A stretch of DNA of 21,326 nucleotides from DAOUFU01 sp034429275 (GTDB lineage Bacteria; Chloroflexota; Anaerolineae; Aggregatilineales; Aggregatilineaceae), in assembly GCA_034429275.1 (NCBI GenBank), contig DAOUFU010000260.1, forward strand, positions 1-21,326, in the 5' to 3' direction. The translations under genes were made by a program, and so were the position numbers. Shown here in pieces: positions 1-6,530 of the stretch. A model generated the notes under the pieces. The model saw only the letters and a list, made by a program, of their open reading frames with translations, searched no databases and had not been told where the DNA came from. How positions within the stretch are numbered: position 1 is the stretch's first letter; every line of letters begins with the position of its first letter.

Positions 1-813
1 GGGCAGCGGTTCGAGCGCCAGCCAGAAATTCATGAGCGGAATGTGATAATCCAGCGCGATACGCACGACGATCTGGTTGAACAGCAGGGATCGGTCCGCC
101 AGCTCGATGTGGCGCGGAAACGTGCTGAGCAGGGGCACGATGCCCGCCTCGATGGTTTCCACCACCACCCGGCGCAGGTAATGATCGAACTCTTCCGGCG
201 AGAGCACTACCAGGTCGTTCGTGCCGAACATGATCACGGCCACGCTGGGGTTGTGCGCCCGGTATTCGCACGCCAGGGGGGGTTCTCCCGGCTGGCAGGC
301 AGAAGGGTCAGCCCACAGGGGATCGAGCACGGCGTTTGAGTTCAGCCCGTTGTAGGCGGCATAGGTGTTGAACGCCATGGAAGCGCCATACTGATCGATC
401 ACCGGCTGGAGATAGCCATATGGCCCCAAGTCGTACTGGCCTTCGCCAAACGGGTGCAGGTACAGCCAATCGTTCGAGTTGCAGTCGCCCACTTTGCTCA
501 ACACGTGCGGATCGCGGGCGAGGTGCTGGCCGTGCCGGGCAATGGAGGCGCTTCTGCCGACCGTCTGCGGCACAATCGGGAAGGAGTCCAGGTCAATCGG
601 AGCCGCGCGCGCCAACACAAGATCACGCCCGCCGCTGAAGTCTACCAGTTCATAGGCCAGCACCCGCTCGTTCTGCGCCTGAGCGGGCCGGGCCGGAGGG
701 ATCGCGGCAGACATGACGGCCATCAATCCGATCCCGATCAGCAGGGCAGCGGCGAGCCGCGTGCGGCGCACATTTCGCGGGTCAGGAGTCTCCGTTCGTC
801 TCTCAGAGGTCAC
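1..813 (-). CDS. Secreted SGNH-hydrolase-like protein with GDC in place of GDS (C-terminus outside window)
   Basis: The minus-strand reading frame is open to the window edge, so 271 N-terminal residues are visible. I chose the GTG at 811-813 because a GGGAG sits about 10 bp upstream and the only in-frame stop before it is that of the preceding gene. A basic start and a hydrophobic stretch (about 18-38) ending near AQA look like a signal peptide, so the protein is probably exported. The order of motifs follows the SGNH fold: VGDC (residues 108-111) at block I, YNGLNSN at the likely block II, and FGTND (186-190) at block III. The block V His lies beyond the window. Cys111 replaces the usual nucleophile Ser. 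Two more Cys (162 and 172) are conserved in the paralogs at 859-1998 and 2095-3033. It lies 45 bp behind the gene at 859 on the same strand, so the two are probably co-transcribed. Substrate unknown. Confidence 0.8.
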   Translation of the reverse strand, partial: MTSERRTETPDPRNVRRTRLAAALLIGIGLMAVMSAAIPPARPAQAQNERVLAYELVDFSGGRDLVLARAAPIDLDSFPIVPQTVGRSASIARHGQHLARDPHVLSKVGDCNSNDWLYLHPFGEGQYDLGPYGYLQPVIDQYGASMAFNTYAAYNGLNSNAVLDPLWADPSACQPGEPPLACEYRAHNPSVAVIMFGTNDLVVLSPEEFDHYLRRVVVETIEAGIVPLLSTFPRHIELADRSLLFNQIVVRIALDYHIPLMNFWLALEPLP

Positions 814-858
814 GGTGTTTTTTTCTCCCTGCAGGGTCTCTTTGTGCGAGAATGGTGC

Positions 859-1998
859 TCAGCCGGGGGTGGAGAGAGTCTGCCAGATCGCGTCCAATGC
901 CTGGAGTGTAACCAGGTTGCGCATCGGGTAGCCGCGCGTGAGGTTATCCCGCCTGAGATCGCCCGATGTGGTGATGGGCAGGCTCAGGTGACGACCGTCT
1001 TCGTTGAGTCCATGATTGGGCAGCGCATCCAGCGCACGCCAGAGGTTCATCAAGGGAATGTCGTAATCCAGCGCGACCTGAACCACGATCTGGTTGTAAT
1101 AGATCGCGTCCTGCCACAGGTCCAGGTTGCCCGGAAACGTGCTCAACAGGGGAACAACCCCGGCCTGGATCGTCTCGTGAACGATGCGCCGCAGATTGGT
1201 ATCGAATACCTGCGGCGGCGTGAAGAGCAAGTCCTGCGCACCAAACATGATGACGGCCACGCTGGGCCGGTGCACCCGAAGCTCACAGCGCAGCGGGGTT
1301 TCGCCCGGCTCGCACGCCCCCGGATTGGCAAACAGCGGATCGAGCACCGCCGGAGTCACCAGGCCGCTGTAGGCGGCCAGGCTGTCATAGGCCAGGGACT
1401 CGGAATAATGAGTCACGACGGCCTGCAAATGCGTATAATCTCCGAGATTGTAACGGTTCCACCCGAACGGGCTGAGGAAATGCTCGTTGTCGGAGATGCA
1501 GTCGCCGATTTTGGAGACGTGATTGGCCTGGGCACCCAGGATTTGCCCGCGCTCGAAGATGGCCCGCGCCTGCCCCATCGAGGCCGGGATGACGGGATAG
1601 TCGTAGAGATTGATATTGGTCTTGCCGGGTGGCCGGATGACATGGTCGGGTACGAACATCGTCTCGGTGCTGACCAGCAGCGAGATGATGGATTCCGCTG
1701 AAGGGACCTGCAAATAGCGGCTTTCCATCCACCCGCGGACGCTGCCATCGGTGCTGCGCCCTAGCACCCACTCGGCATCGGCGCTGCGCCGTTCCATAAT
1801 GATTTTGGCATGTGGGATGAGGACGCCGATAATCGCATGAGAGCGCCCCGGCGCACTGTAGACGGTCAGCGCGTAGTGGGTCAGCGCCTGCGAGTTACTC
1901 TGAGCCAGGGCGGAATGAGCAGGGAAAAACAGGACCAGGTTGGCCGCCAGAATGATGCCGGATGCAACCCCAATGGAGAGAATGAGTCGACGATACAT
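859..1998 (-). CDS. Secreted SH3b plus SGNH-hydrolase-like protein, with degenerate block III
   Basis: This is a 379-residue protein starting at an ATG (1996-1998) that opens directly onto a signal peptide (residues 1-33, ending SALAQ). The frame stays open upstream as far as 3087, but that part is antisense to the next gene and looks artefactual. Residues about 41-97 resemble a bacterial SH3 domain (TVYSAPG at the start, RGWMESRYL at the end), often a cell-wall or glycan binder. The SGNH-like part follows: IGDC (164-167), YSGLVTP as likely block II, FGAQD (242-246) and DGRH (314-317), which fits the block V DxxH. From Cys167 to His317 is 150 residues, close to the 147 between Ser10 and His157 of E. 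coli TesA. It differs from its paralogs in having Gln245 where block III normally has Asn, which may weaken the oxyanion hole. No strong Shine-Dalgarno sequence is visible. Confidence 0.82.
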   Translation of the reverse strand: MYRRLILSIGVASGIILAANLVLFFPAHSALAQSNSQALTHYALTVYSAPGRSHAIIGVLIPHAKIIMERRSADAEWVLGRSTDGSVRGWMESRYLQVPSAESIISLLVSTETMFVPDHVIRPPGKTNINLYDYPVIPASMGQARAIFERGQILGAQANHVSKIGDCISDNEHFLSPFGWNRYNLGDYTHLQAVVTHYSESLAYDSLAAYSGLVTPAVLDPLFANPGACEPGETPLRCELRVHRPSVAVIMFGAQDLLFTPPQVFDTNLRRIVHETIQAGVVPLLSTFPGNLDLWQDAIYYNQIVVQVALDYDIPLMNLWRALDALPNHGLNEDGRHLSLPITTSGDLRRDNLTRGYPMRNLVTLQALDAIWQTLSTPG

Positions 1999-2032
1999 GA
2001 GTTTTGCCCGTGCTTGCCAACGATGTCTTATG

Positions 2033-2063
2033 ACTTTACACGATGTTCCGCGCGATGTAAACT
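2033..2063. promoter_or_regulatory. Symmetric overlapping divergent promoter for the SGNH-like genes
   Basis: On the plus strand TTTACA (2035-2040) and TAAACT (2058-2063) are separated by 17 bp. On the minus strand TTTACA (2056-2061) and TAAAGT (2033-2038) are also separated by 17 bp. Each -35 therefore overlaps the other promoter's -10, and the two outer 8-mers are near-perfect inverted copies. Predicted leaders are about 25 nt for both genes. CGATGT recurs at 2021, 2041 and 2053. This was found by eye with no start-site data. Confidence 0.45.
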
Positions 2064-2094
2064 CGCCTACCCAAGTATGTACAGGGAGTGAATC

Positions 2095-3033
2095 ATGCGT
2101 CTGAAGATTGCTTTTCTGCTGGCTGCGAGCCTGGCCCTGATGTTGGCGGGGGCAGCCGTCCTGGGGTCGGGCGGCGTGCTGGCCGCATCTGATCCCACGC
2201 CGACCCTGGTCACGCCGCCGGAACCGGTCATCGACCAGATCGACCTGGAGGCCCTGGCCAGCATTGACCTTGCCGATTACCCGATTGTGCCCGCGATCAG
2301 CCCAAACGCGCTGGCGATCTATGACCGCGCGCTGGCTTCGGGCGCGGACCCGCACACGTTCGTCAAAGTCGGCGACTGCATGACCGATAACCCCAATTTC
2401 CTGATGCCGATCGGAGAGGGCGACTTCGACCTGGGGGAATATGACGACCTGGCCGCCGTCATCGACTATTTTTCCAGCGGCGAATTGAATTCGTTCGGGC
2501 GAGTCAGCCAGGCAGCAGCGGGTGGGTTCAACGCGGCGAGCATACTCGATATGCTGTGGGCCAACCCGGAATTCTGCCAGGCGGGCGAGACACCGCTCGC
2601 GTGTGAGCTGCGCATCGCCCGGCCCAGTGTCGCCCTGATCATGTTCGGCACCAACGACGTGTTTTACCTCTCCGAGGCGCAGTATAACTTCTTCCTGCGC
2701 TCGGCGGTGGCAGAGACGATCCAGAGCGGGGTGCTGCCCATCTTGAGCACGTTCCCGCTGCGGCCCGAATTCCCTGAAAAGTCGGTGACGTATAACCAGA
2801 TCGTGGTGCAGGTCGCGCAGGATTACGACATCCCGCTGATCAACCTGTGGGCCGCCTTGGAGCCGCTCGAAAACCAGGGGATCGACCCGGTCGAGACCAC
2901 GCACATGACCGCGCCGGAAACCGGGTCTGCCTGCTATTTCCTGCCGGACCAGCTTCAGTCGGGGTTCACCGTGCGGAACCTGGTCACGCTCCAGACTCTG
3001 GCGGCACTGCTGGAAGCGGTCGAGGCCGAATAA
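2095..3033 (+). CDS. Secreted SGNH-hydrolase-like protein with GDC in place of GDS
   Basis: This is a 312-residue protein with a GGGAG Shine-Dalgarno sequence about 7 bp before its ATG. Residues 1-31 form a signal peptide ending near VLAAS. Motifs are VGDC (92-95), FGTND (184-188) and TTHMT with His270. The acidic residue three before the His is Glu267 instead of the usual Asp. The segment around TYNQIVVQVAQDYDIPLIN (232-250) is nearly identical in all three paralogs. Cys161 and Cys170 match the conserved pair in the others and could form a disulfide, leaving Cys95 free. It is divergent from the copy at 859-1998, 96 bp away. I infer an exported hydrolase or transferase with a possible cysteine nucleophile; a non-enzymatic carbohydrate-binding role is the main alternative. 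Confidence 0.83.
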   Translation: MRLKIAFLLAASLALMLAGAAVLGSGGVLAASDPTPTLVTPPEPVIDQIDLEALASIDLADYPIVPAISPNALAIYDRALASGADPHTFVKVGDCMTDNPNFLMPIGEGDFDLGEYDDLAAVIDYFSSGELNSFGRVSQAAAGGFNAASILDMLWANPEFCQAGETPLACELRIARPSVALIMFGTNDVFYLSEAQYNFFLRSAVAETIQSGVLPILSTFPLRPEFPEKSVTYNQIVVQVAQDYDIPLINLWAALEPLENQGIDPVETTHMTAPETGSACYFLPDQLQSGFTVRNLVTLQTLAALLEAVEAE

Positions 3034-3062
3034 AGGCGTGGCAGCGGTGCGGTGATCGCAGC

Positions 3063-3440
3063 CTACTGCGTGCCGCACATCTTCCATTCGCCATCCTCGC
3101 GGATGGCCAGGTAGGTTGTGCCGCCGACATCAAAGTTGCGGGTCTCGCCGTCATATTCAACGACGATCTGGCCCGTGCAGGTGACGAGGGTATAGTCGCC
3201 GTCTTTACCGGCTTCGCTGCACGCGAGATCGCGGAGTTCTGCTTTGACCGACTCGAACGAAGAAGCGTCCTTTTTTGCGCCCGCTTCCCAGGCCTTGCAC
3301 GACAGCGCGGTGAGCTTCCCGGCATCGCTGGATACTTTGGCCTTGAGATAATCCTGGATGGCACTGGTAGCGCTGCCCTCTTTGGCACAGGCGGCGATCA
3401 GCAGACTCAACAACAGAATCCCCAGCAGGTAACGGCGCAT
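3063..3440 (-). CDS. Small lipoprotein, possibly of an NTF2-like/DUF4878-like fold
   Basis: This is a 125-residue protein. The ATG (3438-3440) follows AAGGAG by about 8 bp and opens a lipoprotein signal with lipobox LIAAC, giving Cys18 as the lipidated residue. The frame continues open upstream without coding character. The mature part begins with a helix (AIQDYLKAKVSSDAGKLTAL) and ends in strand-like segments (GQIVVEYDGE and TTYLAIREDGEWKMCG). This pattern suits small NTF2-like or DUF4878-like lipoproteins, though I cannot name the family firmly. Besides Cys18 it has four Cys (48, 74, 88, 122), suggesting disulfides outside the membrane. It is convergent with the gene ending at 3033, 29 bp away, and divergent from the SH3b protein at 3589. 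Function unknown. Confidence 0.75.
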   Translation of the reverse strand: MRRYLLGILLLSLLIAACAKEGSATSAIQDYLKAKVSSDAGKLTALSCKAWEAGAKKDASSFESVKAELRDLACSEAGKDGDYTLVTCTGQIVVEYDGETRNFDVGGTTYLAIREDGEWKMCGTQ

Positions 3441-3509
3441 CGCGTGTGCTCCTTGTCGAATCGGCCTGAATTGGCAAGAATGGTTCCTGGGATAAACGCA
3501 GTCGGTGCG

Positions 3510-3515
3510 ATTATA
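3510..3515 (-). promoter_or_regulatory. Possible -10 element for the lipoprotein gene
   Basis: A perfect TATAAT reads on the minus strand in the 148-bp gap between two divergent genes, about 70 bp before the lipoprotein start. No convincing -35 lies 16-18 bp upstream, so this is weak. The same AT-rich patch could also serve the plus-strand gene as TATAAA (3512-3517). Confidence 0.3.
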
Positions 3516-3588
3516 AAAGAAGATAAGTGGCAAGCCCAGCACGAATTTCGAACAAGCCCGGCGCTTGCCCGGTGATGGAGGATACCTC

Positions 3589-5325
3589 ATGCAGCATCGT
3601 ATACGCTTCGGAATAGTGATCGTACTGCTAACGGTTGTGGCGATGGGCGTCTTGGGCGCTGCCGGCACGGCTTCTGGCCCGGTGATGGCTCAGGGCGGCG
3701 ACGAATGTGAACAACTCGTAGCTAATGCATTGGCCGCGGCGCGCGAGTCCTGCGGCGACCTGGCGCGCGGCGAGGTCTGCCTGGGTCATGCGGCGGTGGC
3801 GGTGAGCGCCTCGGCAGGCGCGGGTGAGATCGCGCTGGCCGCGCCTGGAGACCGCGCTTCTATCGCGGCGCTGGATGGGTTCTCGACGGTGGGCCTCTCT
3901 GCAGATGCCTCTGAATGGGGCGTGGCGGCGGCGATGCTGTCCGGCGGGCTTCCCGCCGAGGATGCGGGCGTGGCGGCTTTTCTTTACGGCGACGCCCGGT
4001 TGGAACGCCCTGCCCAGGTGGTGGATGATCGCCCGACACTGGTGGTCCGTAATGCGGGCAGCGCCGAGGTGAACCTGCGCAGCGGCGCAGGCTCGGTCGG
4101 CTTTGATGTGATCGGCACCTTTGCGCCCGGTGATGAGGCGCTGGCCGATGGTCGCAACCAACAAGCGGATTGGATCCGCATTCGCTACAAGGACATGGTG
4201 GCCTGGGTGTTCACGCCGCTCATCAGTTGGGAAGGCGACCTGCAGGCGCTTGAGGTGCTGCTGCCGGACGATCTCACCACAGCGGCGGTTTCGGGTGAGC
4301 CGTTCGATATGGCCCTGCTGACCACCGGCCCGGCCAACACGGCCTGTGCTGCCGCGTCGTCCGGCCTGCTGCTGCAGCATTCCGGCGAAAACACCGCCCA
4401 ACTCACCCTCAACGGGGTCGGCCTGGAATTCTCCGACGCGGCCCTGGTTCTGTCCGCCGCCCCCAACGAGGCGCTGGAAGTCAAGGTGCTGACCGGATCG
4501 GTGAGCGTGACCGCGCGCGGAGTGTCTCAGGTGGTGGATGCAGGCGAGAAGGCACAGGTCCGGTTGGGCGGCGATGATGGCCTGACTCCAGTGGCCACAC
4601 CCGCCGCATTGGGACCCTATGCTCTGCTTGAGATCGCCGACGTGCCGCTGAGCCTGATGTCTGGCACGATGGTATGCAAGGTGGGCCTGCCCCAGGCCAC
4701 GGCAGATGTGCGGTTGCGGGTCGGTCCCGGCGACCAACGCGGCGAACTGGCCCAGATGAGCAGCGCGCTCAGCTACACGGTATCCGGCTGGGCCAATGAC
4801 CCCGAAGGTCAACCCTGGTGGCAGCTCGATACAGGCGCACAAAAAGCGTGGGTGCGCCAGTCGCAGGTGCGCGCAGTCGGCGATTGTGACGCGGTAGCCC
4901 AGGTCGAAGCGCCGCCAGTAGTGCTCGGCGGCCAGACCAGCCCCGCGTCTGGCGGTGAAGCCGCCGCAGGCCCCGACCTCGCACCCACCGCCAATTCCGT
5001 CTGGCAGATGCGAGTCGGCACGGACCAGATGAGCGGGCAGTGCTCCGGCGCACCGGCGATCAATTTCTGCGATCACCTGGCAGCGATTGCGCCGACGGCG
5101 GGCGGAATCTCGTGGAAGGGGATGGAAGCCGCGCCCTATTTCCTGACGCGGGTTCAGCCCAATGTCTACAGCTATTCCGGCCCCAATGTCATGGGCACGG
5201 GCCAGGTGAATATGACGCTCACCTTCAGCGCCGAGAACCAGATCAACATGACGATGGTACTCACGCTCAACAGTGAGCCAAACTGCCAGCATACCTATTT
5301 CTACACCGGGACCAAGAACTGGTAA
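3589..5325 (+). CDS. Large secreted protein with two SH3b domains and a FecR-like segment
   Basis: This is a 578-residue protein. The ATG at 3589 follows GGAGG and opens a signal peptide (residues 1-35, ending VMAQG); an in-frame TTG at 3565 is less likely. Residues about 38-135 form a Cys-containing N-terminal domain (CEQL, ARESCG, EVCLGH). SH3b domain one spans about 151-213 (VNLRSGAG to VAWVFTPLI). A segment at about 276-326 (LEVKVLTGSVSVTARG, then DAGEKAQV) resembles the beta-structured FecR domain. SH3b domain two spans about 372-430 (VRLRVGPG to KAWVRQSQV). A Pro/Ala/Gly-rich linker leads to a C-terminal domain (470-578) with three Cys. Such domain mixes suggest extracellular scaffolding or envelope binding, but no catalytic motif is visible and the role is unknown. 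It follows the exported genes upstream and is probably transcribed alone. Confidence 0.8.
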   Translation: MQHRIRFGIVIVLLTVVAMGVLGAAGTASGPVMAQGGDECEQLVANALAAARESCGDLARGEVCLGHAAVAVSASAGAGEIALAAPGDRASIAALDGFSTVGLSADASEWGVAAAMLSGGLPAEDAGVAAFLYGDARLERPAQVVDDRPTLVVRNAGSAEVNLRSGAGSVGFDVIGTFAPGDEALADGRNQQADWIRIRYKDMVAWVFTPLISWEGDLQALEVLLPDDLTTAAVSGEPFDMALLTTGPANTACAAASSGLLLQHSGENTAQLTLNGVGLEFSDAALVLSAAPNEALEVKVLTGSVSVTARGVSQVVDAGEKAQVRLGGDDGLTPVATPAALGPYALLEIADVPLSLMSGTMVCKVGLPQATADVRLRVGPGDQRGELAQMSSALSYTVSGWANDPEGQPWWQLDTGAQKAWVRQSQVRAVGDCDAVAQVEAPPVVLGGQTSPASGGEAAAGPDLAPTANSVWQMRVGTDQMSGQCSGAPAINFCDHLAAIAPTAGGISWKGMEAAPYFLTRVQPNVYSYSGPNVMGTGQVNMTLTFSAENQINMTMVLTLNSEPNCQHTYFYTGTKNW

Positions 5326-5369
5326 ACCGGCTCGCCCGGCAGTTCACCCAGGCTTCGTCATCCCCCCAG

Positions 5370-5410
5370 AAAAAAAGACAGCCCGTTCCACGCAAGGTGG
5401 GCGGGCTGTC
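5370..5410 (-). terminator. Rho-independent terminator of the CBS-ACT gene
   Basis: A perfect 9-bp stem (5377-5385 with 5402-5410) has extra CCAC/GTGG pairing inside its loop. Read on the minus strand, it is followed by seven T (A-tract 5370-5376 on plus). It lies 49 bp past the stop of the minus-strand gene at 5459. There is no T-tract in the plus direction. Confidence 0.85.
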
Positions 5411-5458
5411 GTCATCTATGGCCTGTATGGGCAGGTTTTTGCTGCGATCTATCGCACT

Positions 5459-6127
5459 TTACCCATACTGCTTGTGTACACAGGCAGGCTTCTCGCGCAC
5501 GTCTTCTACTTCGGCCCCGGTCTCAACCAGCCCGGCCTTCAGACGGGCGAAATCGGCCCCCTGCTCTTTGATGGTGATATGTGCCCCGGCCTGTGAGTCG
5601 CGCCACGTGGTGACGCTGATGATATTGCCGCCTGCGTTGGTCACCGTCTGGGCGACCTTCGCCAGCACGCCCGGCTTGTCGGGCACTTTGAGCGTGAAGC
5701 GCGCGCCTTCGGCATCTCCGCCGAGCAGCGTTACAAACGCGCGGAAGATATCGGTATCGGTGATGATGCCGACCACCTGGTCGTTCTCCATAACCGGCAG
5801 GCACCCGATGCGGTGATGCAGCATCAGGCTGGCGGCCTCTTCCAGCGAGCAGTCGCTGTTGACGGTGTACACCGGGTGACGCATGATCTGCTTGAGTTCG
5901 AGCTTCGAGAGCAGGCTGTGGATTTCGTAGATGCTGAGCGTTGTGGCGGGCGAAGGCTGAGCGGCATACAGGTCATCATCAACGATGATGCCCACCAGCT
6001 TACCGCGCTTGTCCACCACCGGCAGGTGATGAATGTTGTGCTCGTGCAAGAGTTCGGTGGCCTGCTTGTGAGTGGTTTCCGGCAGGGCCGTGATGGGGTT
6101 GGTCGACATCAAATCTTTGACTAACAT
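5459..6127 (-). CDS. CBS-CBS-ACT domain protein (AcuB-like)
   Basis: This is a 222-residue cytoplasmic protein with GGAG 8 bp before its ATG. CBS domain one covers about 1-55 (VKDLMSTNPITALPE and GKLVGIIVDDDL). CBS domain two covers about 78-132 (LKQIMRHPVYTV and DQVVGIITDTDIF). An ACT domain covers about 140-213 (FTLKVPDKPGVLAKVAQ, then GGNIISVTTW). CBS pairs generally bind adenine nucleotides and ACT domains amino acids or similar small ligands, so this is probably a ligand-sensing regulator. The same layout occurs in AcuB-type proteins linked to acetoin use, but no acetoin genes are nearby, so I give no symbol. It stands alone between its own promoter with a palindromic operator-like site and its own terminator, which suggests independent regulation. 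Confidence 0.88.
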   Translation of the reverse strand: MLVKDLMSTNPITALPETTHKQATELLHEHNIHHLPVVDKRGKLVGIIVDDDLYAAQPSPATTLSIYEIHSLLSKLELKQIMRHPVYTVNSDCSLEEAASLMLHHRIGCLPVMENDQVVGIITDTDIFRAFVTLLGGDAEGARFTLKVPDKPGVLAKVAQTVTNAGGNIISVTTWRDSQAGAHITIKEQGADFARLKAGLVETGAEVEDVREKPACVHKQYG

Positions 6128-6212
6128 AGGTTATCTCCAGGCGGGGTGATGTATCCCCCAAACAACCAAACAAGGTGATCCAGTTTTCACAGATAGAGCG
6201 ATTTTAAGACGG

Positions 6213-6241
6213 ATCGTATGGTGATCACCACCCGGTGTCAA
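6213..6241 (-). promoter_or_regulatory. Promoter with operator-like palindrome for the CBS-ACT gene
   Basis: On the minus strand TTGACA (6236-6241), a 17-bp spacer and TACGAT (6213-6218) form a good sigma-70-type promoter, with a predicted leader of about 80 nt. The perfect 12-bp palindrome TGGTGATCACCA (6219-6230) fills most of the spacer and abuts the -10. A dimeric repressor bound there would block RNA polymerase. The regulator is unknown. Confidence 0.6.
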
Positions 6242-6333
6242 GTTTGGGTGCGCAGCAGACGGGCCGCCCGGAACACCCCTGCCTAGTACCAAAGTTCATT
6301 GCGCAGTCCGACAACGTAGCTATACCCTTAGAT

Positions 6334-6361
6334 TTGTGGTCATAGAGTATTAATGTATAGT
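6334..6361 (+). promoter_or_regulatory. Weak promoter candidate for the propeller-protein gene
   Basis: TTGTGG (6334-6339), 16 bp and TATAGT (6356-6361) lie in the most AT-rich part of the 403-bp gap. This would give a leader of about 160 nt that includes the inverted repeat at 6433-6493. The -35 match is poor, and other AT-rich hexamers nearby could serve instead. Apart from these elements I see nothing in 6128-6530. Confidence 0.3.
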
Positions 6362-6432
6362 TAGGATATCAGGCAGGGTCAGATTGGCAGGTCAACGGAA
6401 CATCCCCGGAGACGTGCCGGAAGATTTGGCCG

Positions 6433-6493
6433 TGTTGACATTTGTACCCAGAGGGAAGCAAAGCAAAGCTGTTTTCAAGCGAAAATGTCAACA
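6433..6493. repeat. Perfect 11-bp inverted repeat in the presumed leader
   Basis: TGTTGACATTT (6433-6443) and AAATGTCAACA (6483-6493) are exact reverse complements 39 bp apart, ending 37 bp before the GTG of the next gene. It could form a long stem-loop in the leader RNA or be paired operator half-sites. A T-rich run (TGTTTTTCCTT) follows shortly after, so attenuation is also possible. Confidence 0.6.
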
Positions 6494-6530
6494 TCACCTT
6501 GTTTTTCCTTAATTTTCCAGGAGGAGTATC

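Noticed and set aside
1999..3087. Upstream extension of the minus-strand SGNH-like frame
   Set aside because: It is antisense to the gene at 2095-3033, and a clear signal peptide starts at the ATG 1996-1998.
6435..6440. TTGACA as a -35 for the propeller gene
   Set aside because: No acceptable -10 lies 16-18 bp downstream; the hexamer is part of the 11-bp inverted repeat.
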